Assembly (NCBI GenBank): GCA_037447655.1
Contig: JBBHKE010001784.1
Coordinates: forward strand, 126,001 to 190,000
Length of the DNA stretch: 64,000 nucleotides
Direction of reading: 5' to 3'
Source of the DNA: Zygnema cylindricum
Taxonomy: Eukaryota > Streptophyta > Zygnematophyceae > Zygnematales > Zygnemataceae
The number at the start of each line of letters is the position of its first letter. Within the stretch, counting starts at the first letter, position 1. The translations under genes were made by a program, and so were the position numbers. Of this stretch, positions 1-13,058 are shown in pieces. The notes beneath the pieces are model-generated. The model searched no databases, had not been told where the DNA came from, and saw only the letters and a program-made list of their open reading frames with translations.

Positions 1-1414
1 CTTCTCAACACCTTCCGTTAGGGTTCATAGGAGTCCAACGAAAGCCAAAAAAAAATATTTGACGAAGGATATCCTTTAATGCTCATTTTGCCATCTAGTG
101 ACAATGTTGTACAAATTTGCTATTTGCGATCGCTTTTAAAAATCTTGAGTTTCGTTTGCCTATATGTATTTTTATTCAAATTTTGTTTTGTTATGAATAT
201 TACATTGGACCTTTATCAAACGAAAGTGAGGTTTTATATAGAACAAGTGCATTTTCGTGCAAGGTCGTACTGTTTTTATTTTTTTTATTTTTGTATACAT
301 GTTTATTGAAGATTTCATAAGTTTTTCTAAACTTTTGGGTGACATTGTCAATTGTCCAATTCGATGTTTTCGAAACACTCATTCATTCCAATTTCTGGCT
401 AGTGTCCTCCTCTGTTTTCAAGCGGGAGATTAACCACATACTATATGTGTACTATTGGTACACTTTGAAATAAAAGATATGATCCAACGCGGACTAGCCA
501 TGCTTTGCCATGTGCCTTAGGACACTTTCCCATGTGCTAAAGTTCTGGTTATTTTATTTCGTTTTCCTGCATAACTTAGCACTCAACGAGAAAATACGCA
601 GCCGTACCAGAAAATCGAAATTGCCACTGTACGAGTTGCCTTTAAATGTACTGGAATTTGTCGTCTAGCGGGATGCAGTTTGTCATCTAGCGGGTTACGA
701 CCCACTTTCGTGTCTTTCTTGCTCATCTTCAAATCTTATATAAAGTCAACTCGCGAGGTGATTTTAAATAAAGTTCCATGATGTGAGTGAATAGGTAGAG
801 GCTGTCTCACGGGTCAGGGGTTTTTGACAATTTTTATGCGTGGAGTACAAAAAGAAAATCCATTGCACGTTTCTAGGTCGTGCGCGACTTTTTCCATGCA
901 TTTTTTTTTCGTACATGGGTCGTGGAGGGGTCTTCGCCAACGGACGCCAGTTTTCAAAAGCGAAGTCAATGAAATGTCCTCTTTTTCTTTCCCTCTCCCA
1001 CTATCGCGTCTGTCTCACAATTTTTGCAATGAAAAACGTCAATAATGGTATCAAATGAAAAATCTCTTAAAAATATTTTTTTTGACTATATTTGGGTTGG
1101 GTGTATTTTGATAGCAAGTAGAGAAAGCAAGGACTAAAAAAAAAATTTAGAAACTATGGCGGAAAGTTTTAGAATTTGTGAGGTCGACGTTGTCATAATT
1201 GAGAGTGACGTCAAAATGTCACAAACCCTAAACATCTACAATGTCACAAGTAGCTAAATTTGTACAAACCATCGCTATTTTGTAAACGTCATCAATTGTC
1301 CCTAGTTTTGTTAGTCGTCTAAAACCGTCAAAAAATACTCCCACATCTACTTTCGTCATAATCCAAAAGAACTATTTCATTTCTATACATAGGAATGCTT
1401 TGAAAGTAGTATGG
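1..1414. repeat. R1 repeat, left copy (lacks the solo LTR)
   Basis: This block matches 8897-11383 almost base for base, apart from the 1058-bp solo LTR present only in the right copy. The first ten bases match the end of the LTR at 8112-8906, so the duplicated unit includes that LTR and continues beyond the window. Homology stops near 1414. Diverged pieces of the same repeat lie at 41040-41581 and 42871-43175. Short open frames inside are not conserved between copies, so I see no gene. Confidence 0.85.
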
Positions 1415-1523
1415 TTATAAAATTCAAACAAAAATCGCTTTTAAGGGGTATGATGAAAGTTTCGTAAGGATACATATCTTTACTTTATCAAGAAAACCTA
1501 ATACTGCTTTCATCTACACCCTC

Positions 1524-1533
1524 NNNNNNNNNN
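1524..1533. other. Assembly gap (10 N)
   Basis: Ten N bases lie beside a purine-rich, low-complexity stretch, a typical place for an assembly break. The true gap length is unknown. Confidence 0.99.
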
Positions 1534-1543
1534 AAGCGCGGGT

Positions 1544-2320
<777 letters not shown>

Positions 2321-2321
2321 G

Positions 2322-2826
2322 TACACCGCGAAATGTAATTAGAGTTAATTACTCTAATTCGGTCGCTCGAAATTTCGACTATATCACATCACATAGAGTA
2401 AATGATTCTACTTTTTTCATTATGCTATTTAAGGTAAGGTGTAATTAGCGTTTTTAATTCTAGTATATGTTCGTTTTAAATAATGTTGAGTACGGACGAC
2501 CTCCGACCATGCAAAATTGTACTTTTATAAGTAAAAAAGTACAAATAATGATTTAATACAGGCCTTTATCATGTAACTGCGTTTTAACAAACCGCGTAGT
2601 GCAAACGTCATAGTGACGATAAACTGTACGTTTTGTAAGATTCTGTACGAATACCTTATTTTCAGTAGAGAATATTAGCTTGCCAAATTAGAGTATACCG
2701 CATAAATTAGAGTAAATTCCTTATTGAAACAGTTCTATCACATCAATTAGAGTAAATTACTCTAATTATTTTTTTCTCTTTTTTTACTTTAAATTTTTCA
2801 TTACTCTAATTACGATGCGCGGTGTA
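2322..2826. mobile_element. TA-flanked MITE (CACCGCG family), copy A
   Basis: The termini are inverted: CACCGCGAAATGTAATTAGA at the left and the reverse complement of TAATTACGATGCGCGGTG at the right. Both sides are bounded by TA, which fits Tc1/mariner-type target duplication. The interior is AT-rich and noncoding. A second copy begins three bases after the right TA. Other members lie at 2830, 13059, 14417 and 14969. Confidence 0.75.
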
Positions 2827-2829
2827 CAG

Positions 2830-3435
2830 TACACCGCGAATCGTAATTAGAGTATATTACTCTAATTCGGTCGCTCGAAGTTTCGACTATATCACATCAA
2901 ATAGAGTAATTGATTCTAATTTTTTCATTATTCTTATTTAGGTAAGGTTTAATTAGAGTAAAAAATTATAATATAGGTTTTTTTTTACATAGTGTGGAGT
3001 ACGGACGACGTCTGACCGTGCAAAATTGTACTTTTATAAGTAAAAATGTACAAATATTGATTTAATAGAATCGCGCTCGCACGTGAAATCGCACTAAACA
3101 AAAATATCAATCACATCGAAAAAAAACCGGTTCGCATAAGTCTCGTCCGTCGACACCATCGTTGTCAGTGTGAACATTAACTGACATTCAGCGCGACAAA
3201 TAGTATTAGCGTCATAATGTCGTCTATACTATACGGACTGACAGATTTTGTTCATCTATGTAATTTAGTGTTCATAATTATCGCGCACATAATTAATGCC
3301 GACATAACCCAATATAGAATACTTAAATAAATTAGAGTAAACTCCATAGTTGAAAAAGCTCTATCACATAAATTAACGTTCATTACTCTAAATTCTTTTT
3401 TTGGGTTTTGTACTCTAATTACGCTTCGCGGTGTA
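2830..3435. mobile_element. TA-flanked MITE (CACCGCG family), copy B
   Basis: It starts TA-CACCGCGAATCGTAATTAGA and ends TAATTACGCTTCGCGGTG-TA. The first 120 bases closely match copy A, including the segment TCGGTCGCTCGAA. The interior carries no open frame of note. Its neighbour ends only a few bases upstream, so the two form a head-to-tail pair. Confidence 0.75.
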
Positions 3436-3586
3436 CTGTACAGTACATGAAAGATATTGACAAACTGCCAAAAGTATTTCGTAACAATTTCTCTTGTCGT
3501 TCACATAGATTTGTCGCGACGAATAGCACATGTGAAAGAGATCGCATAGGGCTACCGCAGCGAAGACTATTAGAGCATTAGACTAA

Positions 3587-4368
3587 GGGTATGTCCCCAT
3601 GTGCATAAGTAAGGGTTTTTTTTTCTGTCGTTTTCATGTAAAACTTAGTGCCGTACTGCCTAAGTTGCAACCGTACGAAAAAATCACAAATTTGTAGAGT
3701 ACAATTTGCGTCATCCTCGAACTTAGGATGTACGAAAATTTGTCGTCTTGTGTTTTTCGACCCAGTTCCACGACAAAAAACGTCATCTTTGAACCTATGT
3801 TTAAACATATGCGCGATGTGTTTTAAAACTAGGTGTTTTCGTTAAACAAATAGAGACATATTTTCGCGCATGCCGTAATTTTGGAAAAAAAAATCATACA
3901 ATTTCCAATAACAAAATAAAGAACACAATTCGCTAAGTTTTTTTCCGTTTTCATTCAATACGAGGAACAAAAGTACACAATTTGTTTGGTTTTGTCCGTT
4001 TTCGCTTAGTATTGATTTTTTTTGTTGTAGAGGACTCAAAATTTCGATGCCATTTAAGGTTTACCGGACAGGAGACGCAAAGGCAAAGCGCAACTTCTTC
4101 AACCATGAAACAACACAAGCTAGAATGCGGTACATCTACAATATCATTGTAAGACATGGGACTTCACAAGCAGTTCCAAAAATAGCGTGCGACAACACAG
4201 CTTGTAGACGTTGGAAGCCGTCACATGTATTGTCAAGGTATACAATCTTCACAAACGTAAGTTACGATCACGTTCTTACACATTGGGGCACTTGAAAACC
4301 GGGTCCGAAGGATCCGCGTTAGAATACAAACTAAGTTCACTAAGTTACAAGTACATGGGGACATACCC
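3587..4368. mobile_element. Harbinger-type MITE, GGGTATGTCCCCATG ends
   Basis: The left end GGGTATGTCCCCATGTGC and the right end (reverse complement GGGTATGTCCCCATGTAC) are inverted repeats flanked by TAA on both sides (3584-3586 and 4369-4371). A 3-bp TWA duplication is the PIF/Harbinger signature. The element is about 780 bp without a transposase frame. Related inverted sequence lies at about 41090-41230. Confidence 0.8.
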
Positions 4369-4984
4369 TAATAGAGTATTGACTTTGTACCTCACTATTT
4401 TGTAATCAATACAAAGAGGCAAATCAGTGTGGACTTTAAAAAAATATTGAAACCGATAAATTTTTAAAGGACGGTTTCAGATTTCGCGTTCATAACGGTA
4501 AAAGTATTGACAAGATTGACGTCAGCAAATACCACGTGAGCGACATTGGAGTGCATAAAGCAAAATAGAAGTGAAAATGCGTACAAAATTTTGTATTACG
4601 CGGTTTGCCCATGTGTTAAAGTAAAGGTTTTTTTAGGAATTGATCATGGGAGTAACTATTTTGGTTATGCACAATCACTTACGCCACCTTGTCAAAGATT
4701 GTACGTTCTAAATACACATTGGTACAAGTAAAGTACCGTTGATTTTAAACTTGACGGTTTATCAGTTGAACAGCTTTGACTTTCAAAATATTGCAAACAA
4801 CTGGTTAAAATTTTGCCTCGCTTATGAATGTCGACCGTCATAATAAAATCAGCAATTCACACGACCGGTGAAGGTTTACGGCAATAAAACTGCTGCAACC
4901 ACATGTAAATAAAAGTGTTGCGCACAGTTAGTTTCTCACTTTATGTGAGCTCCAGTGTGAGAGCACATGTCGACTTTTAACTTA

Positions 4985-5641
4985 GGGTATGGTTACATCA
5001 GACAAAAAGTGAGGTTTAATACATAATTTTGTACTTGCCCGTATTACTATAATTTCAAAAGTTTCTTGAAAAAAACATTACAGAAATAAGATTACAATCC
5101 TCCAAGTATCTGAGAGAAAACATCAACTGTCCGATTATATTTTTATCTTCATCTGCGAAGCAATCGCTCTATACGCCTCTATACTGGTGAACCCACCTCG
5201 TGGAGGTGATTTCACCAATACAGAACTAGTCAATTCGCTACACCTGGACGGTAGACACGTGCATCGATGAAATATGATTTCACACTTCCCTAGAAGTCAC
5301 GTGCCTTTGGACAAGGTGTTTGTAAAATCTTTGCCGAAAATACATACTGTTTTTCCTTGAAAGTCAACAAAGTGAAGGATACCTTTGAGGTTTGTGATAC
5401 ACTTGTGAAGTACATGTACGCAATACGCAATTACGGATTTCCATACGATTGTCGGTTTTTATATCTTTAACAGTTTTAGAGATTTGATTGTCAACTTACG
5501 TGGAGCGACTAAATCAGAAAACGTATGTAAAAGCTTATTTACAGACAATATGCGATGTAACCGAGGCCTCTATAATACTTAAATTTTGTTGTAAATTTTG
5601 TTGTCTGTACTATTACAAAGCCGCTTGATGTAACCATACCC
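4985..5641. mobile_element. Harbinger-type MITE, GGGTATGGTTACATCA ends
   Basis: The inverted ends GGGTATGGTTACATCA are flanked by TTA at 4982-4984 and 5642-5644. The element is about 657 bp and noncoding. It preserves the uninterrupted versions of two sites occupied in its relative at 15346-22737: the 15452-15812 MITE site (near 5384) and the hAT site TCTATAAT (5569-5576). Confidence 0.85.
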
Positions 5642-5644
5642 TTA

Positions 5645-6373
5645 GGGTCAAGTTCCATCAGTCGAAAAGTGGGGTTGTTTACATAAATCCGGGACTATCC
5701 GCACTAAACCGCATCACTTATTTTGTTTTTATACTTGAAACAACATTACAAATAATCTTGCCAATACTCTCCAAAGGTCTCGAGGTTATACTAACCATCG
5801 AATTTTTATCCGTGAGGCCTTTACTTCATTTTTCTTTGTATCTACCAACGTACCTATAAGAGGTGGGTTGGCAGATACAAAAAAAAAATATAGTGACACG
5901 CTGGACAAATAATCTACGCGTCATGATGGAAAACAAACGAAAAATGACAAAATTTGCACATGGTATGTACTTTTCAAAATGCAACTGAAAATTAAAAAAG
6001 TAATCTCGAAACACTCTTTCATCGAGTTATTTTTTCTGTCACACCATTTTCGGCAAAGGATTTTCGTCATGTTCGAAAACAGAAACCCTAAAAAATGAGT
6101 TTGCGTAAATGACTAGCATTTGCAGAAAGTACAAAAGTTCTATCGTATTATGACTTGGTAACGCAAGTACATGGTATGCAAATGGAGATTTGAAGTGAAA
6201 TTTGTCTCTGTTAAGATTTTTAAAAGATTTTATATATCCGGTCAAAACCCACGTGGTGCCACTCAATGTATAACAAATGGATTACAGACTCTTCGTGATG
6301 GAATATCGACTCAATTAACCCGACCTATAGTGTTGGTTGTACGATTACAAAAAGAACTCATGGAACTTGACCC
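5645..6373. mobile_element. Harbinger-type MITE, GGGTCAAGTTCCAT ends
   Basis: The left end GGGTCAAGTTCCATCAG and the right end ATGGAACTTGACCC are inverted repeats. The left flank is TTA (shared with the right flank of the preceding MITE) and the right flank is TTG, a one-base mismatch. The body closely matches 30099-30825, including the stretch around CGGTCAAAACCCACGTGG. There is no transposase frame. Confidence 0.8.
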
Positions 6374-7480
6374 TTGGCTGCAAAATTGAAATTCAATCGT
6401 GAATTGTAAATAGTGTGGCTTGATTTGGTCGTGCGTGACAACTCACATTGTTTTCATTTAGTTTGATACTTTTAAGCAAGTCCGTTTTATTATAGCGTAC
6501 AAAGTATATTTCGTATCGTGCGATTTTATTTATCCATACGATACTTTTAGTACTTTAGTTTTTAGAGGTTTCATTTCGCGCCGTTCTTCAATTTGCGTCT
6601 AAGTTCAATGGAACGATTCACGACTAAATTTCAATTTTGCGTAAGTTAAAAGCCAACATGTGTTCTTGAAACTTGTTCTTCTCCTTCATGTTTTATTTCT
6701 ACTACGTATGAGTGCAAGACAATTATGTCTTACCCGACGATAGTTCAGAACGATGTTGGAGGTGGGAATATTGTCACGTGGGGAATTAATAGCAAAGTTT
6801 TTGAATTGGTATATCAATTTTTTTATCAATTGTTTCATTAGTTGTTTGGTTGTCTTCCCTATGGTTTTCATTTCTAGCAAACTATGTGAGTGGCATATTT
6901 TGTGTAGGTATTTTTAATAATATGGAGTGACAAGAAACTTGAAACTTGGAGTCTTAAAATGCCCTGAACTTAGGACTTTCATGTAGCCATTCAAACTACT
7001 CTTGCTAACGTCATCATTTGGGTGGCTTGATTTCTTGACAATTGAAACAACTTGAGTTTACTAAATGTTTGTGCTCAAATCTTTCCTTTACTCGAGGCCA
7101 CAGTTGATCCACTTGAAGTGGTCGATACCCCTAAGGATCTTCTTGAAGCAAAATTGGTCCTAATCCCCACACGTGTGCAATTATATATAAGTTTTTTCTC
7201 CTCATAAATGGTGCATGGTTTAAACATTGATGAGATGTGAATTAGACCCCCACACGGTCAGAAATCAACCCACGGGTACAATTAGGTGTCCATTTTTTTC
7301 CCTTTTGTTATTTTAGAAACATAACTAGAAATGGTTGTAATTATCCTCAATAGGTGTTTTAGGTGTAGATTCACCTTTCTTAATCAAAAATAGAAGATTC
7401 ACATGATTTTTTAATAATATATAAAAAGTTGTAAATTTATGCATTGACAAAAAAATTCCATCGGTATAATTTCTAGTTAT
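6374..7480. other. No recognisable feature
   Basis: This is about 1.1 kb of AT-rich DNA. I found no long open frame, terminal repeat or similarity to other parts of the window. Short frames here are below 75 codons and show no familiar motif. Confidence 0.5.
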
Positions 7481-7489
7481 ATTTGGGTT

Positions 7490-7790
7490 TTTGGGATTTC
7501 TCCTCTCCCTCTCGATTTGCATCTCCCTTTCAATTTGCTTCTCCATATCGCTCTAACTTTCCCTCTCCCTTTCAATTTGCCTCTTTCTCCCCTCCCCCTC
7601 TCCCTCTCCCTCTCAATTTGCCTCTATTTTTTCATCTCCCATTCTCTTTTTCGTTTCCCACTCAGTTTTCGTGTCCCCTTATATTCCCTCTCCCTTTTAA
7701 TCTACCTCTCCCACCCCTTTTCCTCTTGCTCTCCCTCTCCCTCTCCCTCTCTTTCTCTCGCTCCCTATCAATTTGCCTCCAAAAAGTTAA
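7490..7790. repeat. Pyrimidine-rich CT tract with CAATTTGC spacers
   Basis: Runs of TCCCTCTCCCTCT alternate with the spacer CAATTTGCCTC about seven times, making a loose minisatellite. The open frames rich in Ser, Pro, Leu and Phe here result from this composition. The tract resembles the CT-rich 5' region upstream of the P450 pseudogene, but I see no clear homology. Confidence 0.7.
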
Positions 7791-8111
7791 AAATTGAGGT
7801 TTTTAATGAAGGCCAAGTGTTTCGTGCGTGTGTGTACCGTGTTCTTTTTCTTTTTGGGAAAAAGTGGATTCTGTAAGGTTATGTGTGTAAATCTTGACTG
7901 CTGAATGTTCTAGTTTTTAGAATTTGATACGAAATTGCTCAAACCATTCAGCTAATGATGATGTCAAAGAGGACACTTCACATAAGCTGGACCTGTAAAA
8001 TGGTTTATGTTGAAAAAACAAAAAATTCAAAGATTAACGCCCGATCATATGCCTACAAGTTGTATATGCCATACGACTTGTGTCGACACGTTGTATAGAC
8101 CATGTGCTTTC

Positions 8112-8906
8112 TGTAACATTGTGGCCTCCATTGGTACACAGAGTTTGCAGCTTACTACTAGCCTCCATGATAGAATTTACCCCTTGCATTTCCTTGCTAT
8201 ATAAGTGCCACCCTGGCACACAAATATTTTGACCATCCTCGCCTCTGTGAAGGCCCGACTCCCTTGAGCCAAACGCAAAAATAATCACAGTATTTGCTCC
8301 CTCGAGAAGTTAGTTATGGTTCGCCAAAGATGGCCTATTTGTACAACACCTACTTCTAAACCCTAAAAGGTAGGCTACCTGATGTACTTCTTGTATGACC
8401 ATTGTACAATATGTGCTTGTCATCTCGAGATTCATAGTTGTTCTCCCCTCTTCATGAGTGTTCAAATATATGATGCCATATGGCAACGCGTGAGGTTGTC
8501 TCCGAAAGCCGCCAAAAGTTCATTCCCGGTTGGCGGCTGCACAACATACGTGGTTTGATTCCCGTCCGTGAATGATGTCGTATTCCATTAATTTACATGT
8601 GCCTGTTCGCCCATTTGTTCAGTTAAATGAATTAGCCGCTGCGTCAATGTTTAAATATTTATCACGCCCCATTTACCTACTATTCTTCTATGACTGAGGT
8701 TGTTTGACGGTCGATGACTCAATAGGACTAAGGATCACATCCTGGTCAATTCGCATATCTTTTTGGTATTAATTAGATTACCTGTTGCACAGTCTGTCGC
8801 TTTCGCTGCTTCAGAGCAGCCATAGTTGTCTAATTCTTAGTGACTGCGATAAGTAATAGACCTAGGATACCATCTAGAATAGACAAGTAGAAAATACTTT
8901 TCAACA
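8112..8906 (-). mobile_element. Solo LTR, copia type (about 795 bp)
   Basis: Read on the minus strand it starts TGTTGAAAAGTATTTTCTA and ends ATGGAGGCCACAATGTTACA, matching the plan of the E1/E2 LTRs. The flanks CTTTC (8107-8111) and CCTTC (8907-8911) fit a 5-bp target duplication with one change. It contains the CATAGTTG-like box, a degraded tRNA-like segment near 8706-8750 and the GCAAATACTG-type leader. It is old. Confidence 0.75.
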
Positions 8907-9200
8907 CCTTCCCCTAGGGGTCATAGGAGTCCAACGAAAGCCAAAAAAAATATTTGACGAAAGATATCCTTTAATGCTCATTTTGCCATCTACTGACAAT
9001 GTTGTACAAATTTGCCATTTGCGATCGCTTTTAAAAATCTTGAGTTTCGTTTGCGTGTATGAATTTTTATTCAAATTTTGTTTCGTTATGGATATTACAT
9101 TGGACCTTTATCAAACAAAAGTGAGGTTTTAAATAGAACAAGTGCATTTCCGTGCAAGGTTGTACTGTTTTTATTTTTTTTATTTTTGTATACATGTTTA

Positions 9201-10258
9201 TGACACTCTAAGACCTCCATAAGTCCTCAAAGCGGACAGCTTCCAAGAAGCCTCTAGGATAATCCTGACCCCTTTGTGTTTCAGCAAAAACAATTGCCAC
9301 CCTGGCAGACAAAATCTCTGACCACCTACACCCTTGTGAAGGCAAGACTCCCCTGAGTCGATAGCAAAAAGAATCTCTGAATTTGCTTCCCTGAGCAGTA
9401 AGTTATGGAGGGTCAAAGTTGACCTTTTGTATAGAAGCTCTCTGGGAGAGAGGGTCCTATCTTCTAATTTTTTTAAGTCCTATCTCTCTCACAGACTCTA
9501 TCTACTGATGTACGGAGCCAATCAGATTTCAGTTTCGTACACAAAAGTACAGCTGCCGGTGTACTTTATGTACGACCATTGTACGACATGGCCTAAATGT
9601 CGACACGTGGTATGTCCGGTTTCGCTCCCTTAATCCTAGGAGATGCCGCGATCCAATGTCATTCGGCCACGTGTCATCCGATGTGGCGATGACCACAAAC
9701 CGCGGAAATCCTCTTCTGCGATCTCGGCGTTAATTCCGGCCGTCCGATTAAATTCACATTTAATCGTAGCTGTAATAAATACATGCGCGGTATTCGTTTC
9801 ACTAAAGAAATAAATGCGCGGTATTGGTTTCTTATCCGTATCGGAATCCGTAATTTTTACATTTACTGGATATATGTCTCTTGTAATCAGTTATAGTTAA
9901 ATGAACTTTTCTACGCATAAATGTTTAAATAATTATCAAACCCTATAATACGTAACACTACTTCTAGACTTAACGGTTAAGGCTACCGGCTACCGGCTGT
10001 CTGCCGGCTGGTAGGTACCACGATCAAATCCTGTGGCCGGCACATATCTTTTAGTAAATTAACCCCTAACTAAAATATATTTTCCCGTAAACCTCTGGAT
10101 AGCCTAGGTAGCCATGGCTGTAGCTCCCTCTCCAATTTCTCAGTGACTGCGACAAGTTTGAGAGTTGGAGAGAGAAGTTAGAGGTAGACTGCCTCGGCTT
10201 CTTTCTATATTTCTATTTAGACCTAGAAAATACTAAAAATGAACCATTAATTTCTACA
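9201..10258 (-). mobile_element. Solo LTR with perfect GTTTA target duplication
   Basis: On the minus strand it starts TGTAGAAATTAATGG and ends ATGGAGGTCTTAGAGTGTCA. GTTTA occurs at 9196-9200 and 10259-10263. The left R1 copy reads straight through this place near position 304, giving a natural empty site. The LTR has the CCATGGCTG box, a tRNA-like block on the plus strand (9967-10043) and six GTAC motifs within about 85 bases (9510-9590). Its start matches the LTR of E4 (34065). Confidence 0.93.
9967..10043 (+). other. tRNA-like block, antisense to the LTR
   Basis: The sequence has a D-arm/A-box-like part (GACTTAACGGTTAAGGC), a GC-rich middle with CTACCGG repeated, and a B-box-like part (GATCAAATCC; consensus GGTTCGANTCC). 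Order and spacing are those of a tRNA. Equivalent blocks occupy the same place in other LTRs of the window. It is not an intact tRNA: the acceptor stem is not evident. Confidence 0.5.
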
Positions 10259-11508
10259 GTTTACTAAAGATTTCATAAGATTTTCTAAACTTTTGATGAC
10301 ATTGTCAACTGTGCGATTCGGTGTTTTCGAATGAAACACTCATTCATTCCAATTTTTGGCTAGTGTCCTCCGCTGTTTTCAAGCGGGAGATTAACCACAT
10401 ACTATATGTGTACTGTTGCTACACTTTGAAATAAAAGATATGATCGAACGCTGACTAGCCATGCTTTGCCATGTGCCTTAGGGCACTTTCCCATGTGCTA
10501 AAGTTATGGTTATTTTATATCGTTTTCCTGCATAACTTAGCACTCAACGAGAAAATACGCAGCCGTACCAAAAAATCGAAATTGCCACTGTACAAGTTGC
10601 CTTTAAATGTACTGGAATTTGTCGTTTAGCGGGATGCAGTTTGTCATCTAGCGGGTTACGACCAACTTTCGTGTCTTTCTAGCTCATCTTCAAATCTTAT
10701 ATAAAGTCAACTCGCGAGGTGATTTTAAATAAAGTTCCATGATTTGAGTGAATAGGTAGAGGCTGTCTCACGGGTCGGAGGTTTTTGACAATTTTTATGC
10801 GTGGAGTACAAAAAAAAAATCCATTGCACATTTCTAGGCCGTGCGCGACTTTTTTCCATGCATTTTTTTTTCGTACATGGGTTGTGGAGGGGTCTTGGCC
10901 AACAGACGCCAGTTTTCAAAAGCGAAGTCAATGAAATGTCCTCTTTTTCTCTCCCTCTCCCACTATCGCGTGTGTCTCACAATTTTTGCAATGAAAAACG
11001 TCAATAATGGTATCAAATGAAAAATCTAAATATAATCTAAATATTTTTTTGACTATATTTGGGTTGGGTGTATTTTGATAGCAAGTAGAGAAAGCAAGGA
11101 CTTAAAAAAAAAATTTAGAAACTATGGCGGAAAGTTTTAGAATTTGTGAGGTCGACATTGTCATAATTGAGCGTGACGTCAAAATATCACAAACCCTAAA
11201 CATCTACAATGTCACAAGTAGCTAAATGTGTACAAACCATCGCTATTTTGTAAACGTCATCAATTGTCGCTAGTTTTGTTAGTCGTCTAAAACCGTCAAA
11301 AATTACTCCCACATCTACTTTCGTCATAATCCAAAGGAACGATTTCATTTCTTTACATAGGAATTCTTTGAAAGTAGTATGGGGAATTTTCGCTAAAAAC
11401 AAACTTAAAATATTAAAGTTTCAGTTACACGGGAAAGTGACGCGAGACTATGCTAACCGTACCATGTACCAGTTTTGTTGACAACATGTGTTGATGAGAT
11501 GTACCGAT

Positions 11509-11958
11509 TTATCCCATTGAAAAAATCGACATGATGTACAAATTCAAATTACAGTAAAATCCGCTTTCTAAAATGATAATTCCGTAGGTTCGACAAAAAT
11601 CGTCGTGGACATCGACATCGACACTACTATAGCTTTGTCCCTCGGCCAACGTCATCAAACGGGTAGCTTTGTCCCTCGGCTGACCTCCGAGAACTAACGG
11701 TATGTCCGCTTGTAATCGGCACTTTGATAAAGTATTTTGGACTGTATTGAAGATTCTCCGTACAATTTTGAAAAGTGTCCCAATGTGCAAAATTGAAATC
11801 GGAACTTTGAAATGTGACGGTAGTAGACGTAGGTACAACTTGTGAGAACTGAAGATGACTACGAAACTTCCGACGATTAGTGACGCCAACAAAACCAACG
11901 ATAGTTGCAGACGTCCAATTTTTTTGTGAAATTGTAAATTTTTAGGGTTTGGCGACAT
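11509..11958 (-). CDS. Hypothetical open frame, 149 codons
   Basis: This minus-strand frame has one clear hydrophobic segment near residues 18-36 (LSLVLLASLIVGSFVVIF), which could span a membrane. Nothing else is recognisable. Within it TAGCTTTGTCCCTCGG occurs twice, 33 bases apart. No splice sites, neighbours or duplicate support it, and it lies in repeat-rich DNA just beyond R1. It is as likely a chance frame as a gene. Confidence 0.15.
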   Translation of the reverse strand: MSPNPKNLQFHKKIGRLQLSLVLLASLIVGSFVVIFSSHKLYLRLLPSHFKVPISILHIGTLFKIVRRIFNTVQNTLSKCRLQADIPLVLGGQPRDKATRLMTLAEGQSYSSVDVDVHDDFCRTYGIIILESGFYCNLNLYIMSIFSMG

Positions 11959-13050
11959 TGTGATATCACGCTCACTTGTGACAACGTCGACGTCACTTAT
12001 TCAAGAACTTTTCGCCATGCTTTCCCGATTTCGTTTTTTCTACTTTTCTCACTCGACTTGCCATAAAAAAAAAACCAAAAATGTCAAAAAATATATTTTT
12101 CAAAGATCTTTTATAATGTATCAATAATGTCGTGTTACAGTCTAAACAGTGTGAGATAAAATTGATGATAAAAGAGATAATGTGAGAGGGAGAGGGAAGA
12201 GGCGACGACCGTGAAAAAATATGCAAAGGACCCATGAATCAAAGTGGATGTCCGAGACCCCTGCAATTTTTTTTTCCGTACATGCGCGTGCGGGCACGGA
12301 GAAAAATAGAGGGGACTCTCCCTCGTCCAAAAAAATTCACACTCGTGTGGCGCGTGCGTGGGTCGGTTTTCATTTGCTGTTTGGGAGATACTTGAACTAA
12401 AATCACCCCCTCGAGGTGATTTTGGATGAAGTTTTTTATGGGCTGGGTTCTCTTGCCCGGGGGTCGAAATAAGGAAAACGCCAAAATGAGTTCACTTGAC
12501 AACAAACAAGGTACATTCAAATTATGAATTGACGTTCACTGTATTTCGGTAAACATGATTTTCTTATACGCCTAAAGTTTTTGTCAAAGTTCCCTGAATA
12601 TTAGGGCAAAAGGACAGAGAATTATAGATATTTTAACACAAGGGGACGTAAGCTAATACAGTAACTTGTAGCCCCTTCGCAATCGTTTTAGACCGTCCAA
12701 TTTTAGTTGCTTGAACCTAACCGCCACTAGCAAGAATGTGTCTTCACTCTTCAGTCGTGCATCATTCGCTCACGACCAGCCGATCATAGAATGTTGGCAG
12801 TTCAGAGCTACAGTTCCCGTCCTTTTTAAGAGTACGATTGTGTGTTGTTAATTCTTTGCTCGATTTTGCATCAATCGGTGTTGTTTTGAGTCGCGTCTAC
12901 AAATGTCCTTACGGGCGTCTTGAGAAGTACAATAGTACTTACACGTTTCCATAAACTGGACAATGTCCATGTGCGTGTATCGGGCATGATAAACGATCCT
13001 GATAAACGACCACGATAAAAGGACACTATACATGCCTGTGTAACAACCAT
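11959..13050. other. No gene seen; weak R1-like segment
   Basis: The segment near 12400-12440 (CTCGAGGTGATTTTGGATGAAG) resembles an R1 stretch near 750 (CGCGAGGTGATTTTAAATAAAG). Beyond that I found no long frame, terminal repeat or RNA gene. Confidence 0.4.
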
Positions 13051-13058
13051 CAATTTAC

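Larger units (their letters stand above)
8897..11383. repeat. R1 repeat, right copy (holds a solo LTR)
   Basis: It is homologous to 1-1414 from CTTTTCAACACCTTCC onward and ends near 11383. It is longer only because of the LTR insertion at 9201-10258. Around 10480 it contains GGGCACTTTCCCATGTGC, which resembles the GGGTATGTCCCCATGTGC terminus of the Harbinger MITEs and follows TTA, so part of R1 may derive from such an element. Confidence 0.85.

Noticed and set aside
824-1058. Frames of 72-73 codons conserved between the two R1 copies (also 10801-11007)
   Set aside because: Frame and start differ between copies, with indels in homopolymers. Similarity reflects the duplication only.
7483-7876. 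Plus-strand frames of 104 and 119 codons
   Set aside because: Both come from the CT-rich tract; different frames stay open for the same compositional reason and no motif is present.
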